From: Phaeodactylum tricornutum CCAP 1055/1
Taxonomy: Eukaryota; Bacillariophyta; Bacillariophyceae; Surirellales; Neidiaceae
Assembly: GCF_000150955.2 (NCBI RefSeq)
Contig: NC_011671.1
Coordinates: forward strand, 1 to 64,000
Reading direction: 5' to 3'
Length of the DNA stretch: 64,000 nucleotides
Positions within the stretch are counted from its first letter, which is position 1. Each line of letters opens with the position of its first letter. The notes under the pieces are model-generated. The model was given only the letters and a program-made list of their open reading frames with translations, had not been told where the DNA came from and did no database searches. Both the position numbers and the translations under genes were made by a program. Of this stretch, positions 38,413 through 47,140 are shown one piece after another.

Positions 38413-40836
38413 TCAGCTATGATTAACCGCACTCACTCGCTTGACGCTTTCGGCGACCCTCTTTTGGGTCAATTCGGCCGTGTGGGCCTTGTACTCGTCA
38501 AAATCTCCGCGAAACCGCGTTGCTTGTCCCCCGTGTACGACCCATAATTCGGAGCACGTATTCGAAACAAAGTATTGGTCGTGAGAAACCACTAGAATTC
38601 CGCCTTTGAAGTCTTGGATTGCTTCCACTAGGGCGTCCACGGCTTCCATGGACAAGTGATTGGAGCCTTCGTCAATCACCAAAACGTGAGGCTTTTTGTA
38701 CGCCAGCGCAGCGAACGCCACGCGGGACTTTTGGCCGCCAGACAACAGAGCCATGGGTTTTAATGCATCGTTGCCTTGAATCTGGAATTTGCCCAAAAAG
38801 GATCGCATCTCTTGGTCCTCGGCATCTTCAAACATATTCAGTAAGTTCTCCAAAGCCGATTGCTTTAGATCAAAATTATCGCTCGAGTGCTGAGTAAAGT
38901 GGCCAATCCGCAAACCACTGTTGATGGACACCGATCCTTTCATTGGTTGGAGTTTGCCCATAATGAGGTTCAACAAGGTCGTTTTGCCTTGGCCGTTGGC
39001 CCCCAAAATAGCAATTTTGGACGTCAGTGTGATACCAAAATTGACCTTTTGGAGTAAATATTCGCTTTCCGGTTTCTCGTCGGGTTTATAATCAAAGGTA
39101 ACATCGTTTACGGCAATAATTGGTGGTCCCAGTGGTTCGCTATTCGGAATGGCAAAACGCCACACCGGATCTACCTGGATAGCCTCGGGTGCTTCAGCGT
39201 CCATTTTCTCCACCGTTTTGATACGCGACTGGACCATGGTCGCCCGCTTGGCGTTGGCCCGAAACTTTTCAATAAACTCCATCATGTGCTCACGTTTGGT
39301 TTGGTAGGCCTGGTACACCCGCATGGCGTTTCGAACGTGTTCGTCCCGTAATTTGACGTAGTTGTCGAAATTTCCACGATAGTATGTCAGCCGTTTGTGT
39401 TTGAATTCCATAATGTCCGTACATACTTCGTTTAAAAAGCCGCGATCGTGCGAGACCACAATCAACGTGTGTCGGTAATTGACCAGGTAGGATTCGAGCC
39501 AGAGGACGGCTTCCAGATCCAGATGGTTCGTCGGTTCATCGAGTAGACAAACATCAGGCTCAATGAACAAGGCCGCGGCCAACGCGACGCGCATTTTCCA
39601 TCCTCCCGAAAGCGAGGCGACGGGAGCGTGCTGCATAGCAATGGTGAACTGCAATCCACTCAGGATCATGGCGGCGCGGGCTTCGGCCGTTTCGGACCCC
39701 AAAATTTGGAGCCGAGCGTAGACGTGATCCAGTAATTTGAGATCAGCCCGTAAACTGGCCATATCCTCGGCGGATGCCTTTTCCATCAGCTTTTCACGCT
39801 TTTGTTGAAGCGTCAAGGACGCATCGTCGGCCCCATCCGCCTGTTCAAGTTTGGTGAGGAGAATCTTCTCCTGCTCCATGAGCAAATTGCGCTCCACATC
39901 CGCTTGGAGGACGGCTTGCATGACCGTAAGTTGGGCGCCCAAATGAGCCGGGACTTCTTGCCGGACGTGCAAGACTCGTAAATGCGTAGGAAATCCGTCC
40001 ATACCTTTGGCAATGGCTTTGAGGAGGGTCGACTTACCGACCCCGTTTTCTCCAATTAGACCGTACCGCCGTTGGTAGGCAAACTTGAGCTCGCCGTGAT
40101 CCAGCAAGACGGTACCGTTGTCCAGCGACACCATGACGTCCCGTACCAGTACGTCCTTTTTCTTATCCACGCCTTCGTTGGCGAGTGTCTGAAAAATATT
40201 CTGATTCATGGTAACCAATCCTTGTTCATCGTCGTCGTCGTTTCCGTAACGGTTGGTTTCGGCCAGAACTTTTCGTTCCGTTTCCGCTTCTTGCTTTCGA
40301 GTTTTGCGTCGTTCCTTGGCGGAGGAATTCTGCGCGTGGGCTTCCACCAGTGTATTGGCCATGGGTTTGACACCCCCTTCCGTCCCCCAGAGATACCGCG
40401 AAGCTTCCACTTCAGCAGCAGTTTGTTGATCGAATTCGGACATACTAACGATTCCTTGTGTGAGTTTGCGGGTAGTGGTGGCGGGGATGTTCGGGGATGC
40501 CGACAACGCCGTGTTGGTGGTGGTGGAGGAGGACGGCGCGTCACGCGACAACGTCGTGCGTACCAAGTCTCGTACTGCGGTTTCCGCGCGTCGTACCCGA
40601 TTTTCGGGACACTGGACGGATTCTAGAAATGGATGGAGGACTTCTTCCATACACGACGTCAGCACGGATTCCGTGTCGTCGCCTGGGGCCATTTCGTCGA
40701 GTTTGGCCGCCAGCATGCCGGCAATGTACGCGATCAAATCGTCGTCGAGGCCGTCCACGATCGTTTCGTCACGATCCCCATTCGAAAGCAACACGCTCGA
40801 TAACGCCACGGTCAGACGCTCTTCCGCATCCTCCAT
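38413..40836 (-). CDS. ABC-F ATPase (GCN20/ABCF-like), degenerate second Walker B
   Basis: 807 residues from the ATG at 40836, chosen because it starts a clean acidic N-terminal domain (M-E-D-A-E-E-R-L-T); the upstream frame to 41085 adds 83 unconserved residues. Two ABC cassettes lie in one chain without membrane segments. Cassette 1 has G-E-N-G-V-G-K-S-T, L-S-G-G and L-L-D-E-P-T-N-H-L-D. Cassette 2 has G-A-N-G-Q-G-K-T-T and L-S-G-G-Q-K-S-R-V but D-E-G-S-N-H-L-S in place of D-E-P-T-N-H-L-D. The inter-cassette linker is basic and helical (M-V-Q-S-R-I-K-T-V-E-K), typical of ribosome-binding ABC-F proteins. A translation role is known for the family. Confidence 0.9.
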   Translation of the reverse strand: MEDAEERLTVALSSVLLSNGDRDETIVDGLDDDLIAYIAGMLAAKLDEMAPGDDTESVLTSCMEEVLHPFLESVQCPENRVRRAETAVRDLVRTTLSRDAPSSSTTTNTALSASPNIPATTTRKLTQGIVSMSEFDQQTAAEVEASRYLWGTEGGVKPMANTLVEAHAQNSSAKERRKTRKQEAETERKVLAETNRYGNDDDDEQGLVTMNQNIFQTLANEGVDKKKDVLVRDVMVSLDNGTVLLDHGELKFAYQRRYGLIGENGVGKSTLLKAIAKGMDGFPTHLRVLHVRQEVPAHLGAQLTVMQAVLQADVERNLLMEQEKILLTKLEQADGADDASLTLQQKREKLMEKASAEDMASLRADLKLLDHVYARLQILGSETAEARAAMILSGLQFTIAMQHAPVASLSGGWKMRVALAAALFIEPDVCLLDEPTNHLDLEAVLWLESYLVNYRHTLIVVSHDRGFLNEVCTDIMEFKHKRLTYYRGNFDNYVKLRDEHVRNAMRVYQAYQTKREHMMEFIEKFRANAKRATMVQSRIKTVEKMDAEAPEAIQVDPVWRFAIPNSEPLGPPIIAVNDVTFDYKPDEKPESEYLLQKVNFGITLTSKIAILGANGQGKTTLLNLIMGKLQPMKGSVSINSGLRIGHFTQHSSDNFDLKQSALENLLNMFEDAEDQEMRSFLGKFQIQGNDALKPMALLSGGQKSRVAFAALAYKKPHVLVIDEGSNHLSMEAVDALVEAIQDFKGGILVVSHDQYFVSNTCSELWVVHGGQATRFRGDFDEYKAHTAELTQKRVAESVKRVSAVNHS

Positions 40837-41467
40837 GAAGAGGATTTTGTTGGAAAGCGTACTTTTGTTCGTTCCTACGTTCCGAGTGGGTAGGTATCCG
40901 TCGAATGACGGTATCGCCAACAGAAAGGATGGGGTTGGGTTTTCCGACGAAGCCAAGTGACGATGATTTCGCGCTTGGGTCGAAATGCCCAACAAAATCC
41001 GGGTTTGTGAGCTGTTTCTACTCGAATCGCAAAACGGTGCCTGTACTGTGAAGTTTGCGCGGAACCGTCCATTGTAATTTGGCATCGAGAACCCTAAATC
41101 TGGATTGGCTGTGTGTGACTCACTCGACCGCTGGCGGACTTTCTACCATACCATCCCCACGACCATGAGACGACTAACAGTAAGGGCCCCCCCGCCCGAG
41201 CCATCGGTGCGATATCCTAGACAGTGAGTGAGTGACACACCATTGACTGAACCGTCAGACACACAACCTTACCGTACGAAAGAGATCTGTGTTGGCTGGT
41301 AGTTTGGTTCTACAGAAAGAAACATTCCGCTGACATTCCTATCCAACCAAGCAACTAACAGTAAGCAACCCCGACGTCCCCCGCTTTCTTGGAGCTTTTC
41401 CATTCCTACACGATCCTTTCATTTTGCATTCGTTCCTATTAATTTGGCACGTCACGAACGGCGAATC
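40837..41467. other. Upstream region of two divergent genes
   Basis: Contains the in-frame extension of the ABC-F gene (to 41085) and about 380 bp beyond it. Three ACAGT-type words occur (41174, 41219 and 41355). A C-rich run, GGGCCCCCCCGCCCG, lies near 41186. No additional gene. Confidence 0.4.
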
Positions 41468-41940
41468 ATGAGAATTACCGTGGCACAACGTACCGGACGC
41501 TTTCTGTTCCGGTGTCGAACAACGACGGCATCGTCCCACGCCACTGGAAGTGCCGCTGCACGGCAACGAGCCCACCAGCACCGATCGCTCCTCACGCGAA
41601 CCTTGAGTCTGCAAACCACACAAACCGTGGCGGCGGCTTGGAACGATGCCGGAGCCGAAGCCTCGCTCCTTTTGCCAGCCTGGGACGAAGACGAGGATGG
41701 AACGTAAGTACGTACGAACGAACGACCCCACGAGTGAGAGAAGAGAGAGAGATGAGACGGACTGGTCACAATCCCGCCACGAGAATTGCTGCTGACAGCT
41801 ATTCGTGTACACACTTTTTCCACCACCCGTCAATTCACATATTTACAGTTGATGCATTTGTTCTTCTCCGAAATCTTACTTTTTACAGATGACACCGGAC
41901 GGAGTACCTCTTGCGGAACCTTTGAACGAGAACGAAAGGT
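41468..41940 (+). CDS. Probable small spliced gene with mitochondrial-type N-terminus
   Basis: From the ATG at 41468 the frame reads M-R-I-T-V-A-Q-R-T-G-R-F-L-F-R-C-R-T-T-T-A-S-S, a basic, Ser/Thr-rich presequence, and ends at a strong donor (AC|GTAAGT) at 41703. A likely next exon starts after an acceptor at 41888 (M-T-P-D-G-V-P-L-A-E-P-L) and ends at a GTGAGT donor near 41939. The phases do not fit each other in this reading, so an exon edge is wrong or another exon exists. Function unknown. Confidence 0.3.
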
Positions 41941-42371
41941 GAGTTTTGTCGGTTGCTCGCTTGCCGTGTGCCACGCACCAAAAAAACCACACTCCCAATG
42001 AAGAAATTGCGATTACAACTACATTCTATACTGCCGAAATCAAAACCGTGTAGATGACATCTTCGTATTGCTGACTTCCTTCCGAGGGACATTCCCGTGA
42101 CTTTGAATGCGGACTCTACAATAGTTGTACGTTTGATCTCCTCACGTCTATCCTTTTTTGTGCTCGGCAGCGCTTCTCGGTCGACGGAGTATGTTTCCGT
42201 AGGAACAAGTTCGATTCTCCTCTAGCCTTATAATTTCTGTTTGCTCTACACGTGTTTTCTACTAGATTGTTTGTAAAAGTATCGCTAGCTCGTGGTTCGT
42301 ACTTTGGCTTGCTCGAATGCCGAAATAGATTGGCCCTACAGCCTTTTTTCAATTCGATTGTTGCTTTCTAA
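41941..42371. other. Intronic or intergenic DNA
   Basis: About 430 bp, T-rich. A candidate acceptor (GCTCGGCAG at about 42170) may belong to the preceding spliced gene. No independent gene. Confidence 0.35.
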
Positions 42372-42722
42372 TTACCCACCATCGTCGTCTACGGCACCAC
42401 ATCCTTGTAAGTCTCGAAACGCCACCGTTTGTACACTTTGTGGAGAATCAGATGGCGACTCGGACGAATCGATAATAGTGCCGGAGAAACCCATATCTAT
42501 CGCATTCGCCGCGAGTACAAAGGGACGTGCCGCGGCCTCTCGAAAGCGCCCCGTCTCGTGTTCCGCAATCAAGTAGGACATACTCGAGAAAGGCGCAACA
42601 TTCCGCCGTATACTATCCAAATTACCGTTGGCAGGCACTATCCCTCGACCTCGTGCGCCGATAGAGTTGGAAATTCGCGCCAAGGGAGCTCGGCCAGATG
42701 CGGTCCGTAGTGTAGAGATCAT
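42372..42722 (-). CDS. Small candidate mitochondrial protein
   Basis: 116 residues from ATG 42722. The N-terminus is basic without acids for about 35 residues (T-L-R-T-A-S-G-R-A-P-L-A-R-I-S-N-S-I-G-A-R), as in mitochondrial targeting peptides. A segment Y-L-I-A-E-H-E-T-G-R-F-R-E-A-A-A-R-P-F and an acidic Ser-rich end follow. A plus-strand frame overlaps but starts from GTG and looks less natural. The family is not recognised, and the gene could be larger with introns. Confidence 0.4.
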   Translation of the reverse strand: MISTLRTASGRAPLARISNSIGARGRGIVPANGNLDSIRRNVAPFSSMSYLIAEHETGRFREAAARPFVLAANAIDMGFSGTIIDSSESPSDSPQSVQTVAFRDLQGCGAVDDDGG

Positions 42723-43341
42723 GCTCTGCCAATGAACGCCAAAAGGTGTTACGGGGAGGGCGCGCGAGACCTATCTACTCGTGGCGAATCGCAGCAACTG
42801 ACGACTATGTTCAGTACAGGAGTTGGAGTGTGGGATAACAGGACCAGGCGCAATACTCGATGGCCTCGAGCTGGGTAGATCCGGGAAGCTGGATCGAGTC
42901 AACTGTAAGTAGGTCGGTTAGTTGTATACCGGTATATGTCACAAAAAGGTTTGTTCACCCGAGAGGATCGTCGCCCAATGCAATCCACACAGTAGACTGT
43001 TCCATCGTTTTCTATTGCAGAAAGGCTGGTGTACTTTGGGTCAGGGTCAGAAATGGTAAGATTTGTCGAAATTGACTGTGACACTAGTAAGGTGTCTCGG
43101 AAATCTTGTGACGTTCGCAGGAATGTTCGCCGATGATCGATGGCATGAACTTTCGGTGCGGGTCGCTGTCAATTGCCAGTGTTAAAATCCCCTGTGGCAT
43201 ACCCTTCAAATGTCGGCATGAACTTTTGCCAACCGTAAAATCAATCCTGTGGTATACGCTGTGATTGTCCCTTGCGAGGATCCGCTCACAAAAACGTTCC
43301 CGAGGACAAGTTACAGGTATTTCTTCCAACGCTTCTTCATC
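42723..43341. other. Intergenic region
   Basis: About 600 bp between a minus-strand candidate and the plus-strand GFA gene. The open frame at 43249-43341 is only an upstream GTG extension of the GFA gene. No other gene seen. Confidence 0.4.
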
Positions 43342-43791
43342 ATGAAAGTGAACGGTAGTTGTTTGTGTGAAGTCATCCGGTTCTCCGCCACACTCAAGCA
43401 AAAACACGTCGACGTTTGTCATTGCGATATGTGTCGCAAGTGGCACGGTGGAATGGGTTTCAGTGTCCCCTTGACGGAGCCGCCCACGCTTCTATCGGGT
43501 AAGGAGGACGGTCAATTGAGTCTGTACCAGTCTTCGGAATGGGGACAACGCTTGTTTTGTAAAACCTGCGGTTCGTGTCTCTTTTATCAGGCCCCCGACT
43601 ACGGATACTACGGTGTGGTTCCGGGAGTTTTGGACGAAGAAGATCAACTCGAAGAGATGAAATTGGAAATCTTTACGGATCAGAAACCGTCCTATTACTA
43701 CGACTTTGCGGGGGATACGAAAAAGATGACCAGGGCCGAGTTTCTCGCCTCCTTGGAGTCCAAGGACTGTGGTGGCGAACAAACTGAATAA
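43342..43791 (+). CDS. GFA/CENP-V-fold zinc protein
   Basis: 149 residues from ATG 43342, which puts G-S-C-L-C-E close to the start as in the family. The zinc-site cysteines are all present: C-L-C near residue 6, C-H-C-D-M-C near 28-33, and F-C-K-T-C-G-S-C near 73-80. The fold is shared by glutathione-dependent formaldehyde-activating enzymes and CENP-V; many members have other or unknown substrates, so a formaldehyde role is not implied. An earlier GTG would add 31 residues with no family match. Confidence 0.85.
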   Translation: MKVNGSCLCEVIRFSATLKQKHVDVCHCDMCRKWHGGMGFSVPLTEPPTLLSGKEDGQLSLYQSSEWGQRLFCKTCGSCLFYQAPDYGYYGVVPGVLDEEDQLEEMKLEIFTDQKPSYYYDFAGDTKKMTRAEFLASLESKDCGGEQTE

Positions 43792-44252
43792 GCAGTGGAG
43801 ACTCACAGTTATTCAGTCAGGCAGTCGGTGGTTATCTTCCGCGAGTGCGTAGCTGACGCTGTTTCTGAACAGACCGTGTGCAGAAAGGCGAACCGGTACG
43901 CATTCCACTTTGAAACGCAACGAAACACATGGATATTGTATGGGGCAGGGTCGCCCACGAAATGCGGGTGCATTCTTGAATAAAGACTAACGATCAAAAG
44001 ATATAGTAGCAGACGTTACCCAGGAGTAGGAAACAGAATGGGCTGTTCCTGTTGTCATCTTCGAGACAGTAACAAAAGTTGGAGCATAGGAAACGTGTCC
44101 CAATGTTGGGTCTACTTTGGGATAGTCGCACAGACAAAGTGGTCGGTCGGAGTCGGAGTCTGATTGCGTGCGCAATAGGGACACACACCATTGGAAACAA
44201 CGGCCCCTTTGCTCCCCCGTGTTTGTGGAAGCACAAAGGTCGACTGTCGTTC
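43792..44252. other. Intergenic region between convergent genes
   Basis: About 460 bp. CTCACAGTTATT near 43803 resembles the recurrent ACAGT motif but lies downstream of the GFA gene. No supportable gene. Confidence 0.4.
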
Positions 44253-44591
44253 TCAAAGGTCATCGTCGTCATCCTCGCTGCTACTGGCTTGTAAAAGAGC
44301 TTCTTGCAAGCGCTGCAGCGCAACGGCTTCGGTTCCACGGTGGGCCTCGTTGGTGGTTCCGGACGAATTGAGGGGTTGCACAGTGGCTGGCGGTGCCGTA
44401 GTGCCAGCCGCTTCCCTAGCCCGACTCAGGCAGGCTTCTTCCTCGCGTAGTTGTTCCAAGACTTCCGTCAACATCCTTTCCTTGGCTTGCAAGGCATCGT
44501 ATTCGTCATCCAGGACTCTCCGACGGTCCTCTAGCGCGTTTCGACACTCCTCGCGGGGCACGGGAGGGGAAGGTTGGTCGGGAGAAGGCAT
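44253..44591 (-). CDS. Small acidic coiled-coil protein
   Basis: 112 residues. A Pro-rich start (S-P-D-Q-P-S-P-P-V-P-R) leads into one heptad-rich helix (residues 15-65: R-R-R-V-L-D-D-E-Y-D-A-L-Q-A-K-E-R-M-L) and ends in S-S-S-E-D-D-D-D-D-L. This reads as a natural protein, but no family is recognised. A (GGTC)n microsatellite (about 44600-44622) lies just upstream of the ATG. Confidence 0.5.
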   Translation of the reverse strand: MPSPDQPSPPVPREECRNALEDRRRVLDDEYDALQAKERMLTEVLEQLREEEACLSRAREAAGTTAPPATVQPLNSSGTTNEAHRGTEAVALQRLQEALLQASSSEDDDDDL

Positions 44592-45335
44592 TCGGGTCGG
44601 TTTTGGTCGGTCGGTCGGTCGGTCTCAGTCGAACTCTCCACCAACCAGCAAGCGTTGAATGGATTTTACTTGAATGGACACATAACAGTAAAACAGGACG
44701 GCACAGACGAACGAGAAACCCAATCGTCGACGACGACCGAATGTGTAGGGATGTTTCGTTCGTATACCAACGAGAACGGCAACGGGTATCTTCCGTGCGT
44801 TGTCTCTAGTAGAGTCGCGGGTTCCCTGCCAGGTTTTCCGGGACTGCCGATTCACGAATTGTGAGAAGGCGTCCCCAAAATTGGACTTCACTTGTCAGTT
44901 CGGTTCGAAGCCGTCCGGCCATGGTAGGAGCGTACCTCTCTAGAGAGACGTAAGTAGGTAGGTAGGTAAAAACAGATTCGGCGGGAATTGCTGTATAGTA
45001 GCCAAAACTTGGGGGTCACATAGGGAGAATTAGAGTCCAGTCCAGTCCCAAACCTACTCCGAGTAGGCAAATCCCGAACGCACGTCCCCAACGTAACTAC
45101 GGTATCTCTAGCTAGGTAGGTAGGGAACTAGGAAGGTAGTGTTGTAGACACAACAAAACTTTTGGACAGTGAGAGAAGCGAACGACCCGTGAAAAAGTTC
45201 AAAAGTCCATCCCGGTGCCACCCTACGTTCTCTCGCGTCCCTCCACACTCACACCGCACAAACCCAAACAATCCTCCCAAACAACAATCCGCACGCACCG
45301 ACCAGGTGTGTATCGTTACCGACGGTGACAGTATC
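44592..45335. other. Divergent promoter region with simple repeats
   Basis: About 740 bp with a GGTC repeat near 44600, TAGG repeats near 44948 and 45112, and GGACAGTGAGAG near 45165. The open frame of the armadillo gene reaches back to a TTG at 45162 inside this region, but its first ATG is at 45336. Confidence 0.4.
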
Positions 45336-46679
45336 ATGCATCCGTCGTCGATGAGTCCATCGGGTATCGCCAAGTCGTTCTTGCCGTCAATGAGTCCATC
45401 CGGAACGATCAAGTCTTTTCTGCCGTGGCACCAACCAAAAGTAGCGGACGACGAAGACGACGGCGACGACGACACAAAAGACGTTCAGAACGATGCCGGT
45501 GTCGACGAAGTGGACTCGGAAGACGTGCCGCAATTCCCCAACGGCCTTTGGCAACAGCTCTGGTCTCGAATGAATCCGGCGGTCTGTTTGGCTCCGGATA
45601 CGGCTTGCACCGGTACCGTGATGGGAGACGCAACGGCGATTGACTTGGACCGGGAAGTGCCCAAACTTCTACGAGATCTTAAACAGCCAGGCAACGAGCG
45701 AACGGAGGCACTGCAGCGACTTTACAAACTCTCCGATCGACAGCGGAAAAACAATCGGTACGTAAGAATAGGGAAACCCCTCGGCGACTGCTCTACCACC
45801 AAGACCTCTATTGTTTTGACCGTGAAACTCACAGTCCCCACTCTGCACAGTGTACCCATTGTTGCCGTGGTTAATTCCGAGCAAGAAAGTGTATTCCAAG
45901 GACTCCAACCGTGCTTGTCACCACTGGCCAGTGAAGCTGATCGTCGCCAGGCACTCCTCTTGCTCAACAATCTATGCATTCCAATGCAAAATAAAGCATT
46001 TATACTGCTCGGGGATCAGGCCGATACGGTCTTGTCGAGTCTCATGATCATCCTGCAAAACAAGCTGCCCGAAGCATATCTAGCTGCCGCGTGCTTGTTC
46101 AATCTTTCGTACTTACCAGACGCCAAGAAAATGTTGTTTTATTACGCTCCGGTGGTGGCGCCCGAAAACATGCGCTCCCGAAATCGATTCGACCGTGGCG
46201 ACAGCACGGAACAAGGAGCCCAAGCCACACAGTCGCTCATACTCTTTCGCGTCGTCGAAGAAATGTGCAACGCCTACGCCCCCGCACTCGAGAAAAAGGA
46301 GCATTCCGCGGATACCGAAGCCATTCGCTGGAGCATCGCGTTCGTACGCAACCTCGCGACGGAGGCCGTCTTGGGCTCCACCATTGCACACGACTCCGTC
46401 TTTCCGACCCTGGCCGTTCAGTATCTCAAGTCGCACGCACCCGAGGACATGGCCCGGTGGACCCAGCATTCTATGCCGGACGTGTGCCTCTCACTCATCT
46501 GGCATCTCGTGGTCTTTGAAGATTGCCTCGAGCCGTTGTTGGCGCAGGACACCCAGGACGCACTCTTGACGCTGCAAGGCCGGGGTGGCATTCACGAAAT
46601 GTGGGCCCGAGCCGTCCTGAATAAACTACAGGCTGAGGAGAACGCCTTCCAAAAAGTCGTGGTGGACGATGATCCCTAA
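45336..46679 (+). CDS. Armadillo-like repeat protein
   Basis: Exons 45336-45757 and 45851-46679 are proposed; the 93-bp intron (CG|GTACGTAAG to CACAG|T) is a multiple of three without a stop, so the unspliced frame is also open. Splicing gives 416 residues (R-K-N-N-R|V-P-I-V-A). The N-terminus holds a 13-residue tandem repeat (S-M-S-P-S-G-I/T-x-K-S-F-L-P) and an acidic linker. From about residue 110 on, alpha-helical repeats occur (R-R-Q-A-L-L-L-L-N-N-L-C; A-A-C-L-F-N-L-S-Y), the armadillo/HEAT pattern. A protein-binding scaffold is likely; the partner is unknown. Confidence 0.75.
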   Translation: MHPSSMSPSGIAKSFLPSMSPSGTIKSFLPWHQPKVADDEDDGDDDTKDVQNDAGVDEVDSEDVPQFPNGLWQQLWSRMNPAVCLAPDTACTGTVMGDATAIDLDREVPKLLRDLKQPGNERTEALQRLYKLSDRQRKNNRYVRIGKPLGDCSTTKTSIVLTVKLTVPTLHSVPIVAVVNSEQESVFQGLQPCLSPLASEADRRQALLLLNNLCIPMQNKAFILLGDQADTVLSSLMIILQNKLPEAYLAAACLFNLSYLPDAKKMLFYYAPVVAPENMRSRNRFDRGDSTEQGAQATQSLILFRVVEEMCNAYAPALEKKEHSADTEAIRWSIAFVRNLATEAVLGSTIAHDSVFPTLAVQYLKSHAPEDMARWTQHSMPDVCLSLIWHLVVFEDCLEPLLAQDTQDALLTLQGRGGIHEMWARAVLNKLQAEENAFQKVVVDDDP

Positions 46680-47140
46680 ACGATAATGGTTTTGTGTTAC
46701 TACACGTGTATGTTACGTATTGACATAGAGTTGCTCGGTGCATGCTCGCTACTTTGGTGGGTGGATGTCAAAAGCGCTCGTTAGCAGTGTCAAATGTTTG
46801 GAACCAGGGAATATGCTTAATCTTTGGATGATGGCTGCCAACATTTCGCCTTTAAATGTCCGTGCCGTAAATATAGAAATTTCGTATATGTTGTTCAACG
46901 GGTAGCGATGAAACCCTGGCTTGCACTCCTACTAAACCTTACTTGAACATGGATTGTTCATGCCGTCACGTTTGAGAGAGTTTGCTGCTCACTACCGTCG
47001 GTCGCGTGTCGACTAACTGCGGCTTTACCATAACTTTTGGCGCAGATATTGAATGAAGGTTATCTTCGCTGTTGATCTTTGAGTGAAAAAAGACTTGAAG
47101 ATATTTCTGTTGGATAATCTTTTCTTTTCCCAGTCAGCGA
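46680..47140. other. Intergenic region between convergent genes
   Basis: About 460 bp without a supportable frame; probably both 3' UTRs. Confidence 0.45.

Noticed and set aside
41339-41833. 164-codon minus-strand frame
   Set aside because: Composition looks random (many Ser, Arg and Cys), and it overlaps a better plus-strand exon with a clear donor site.
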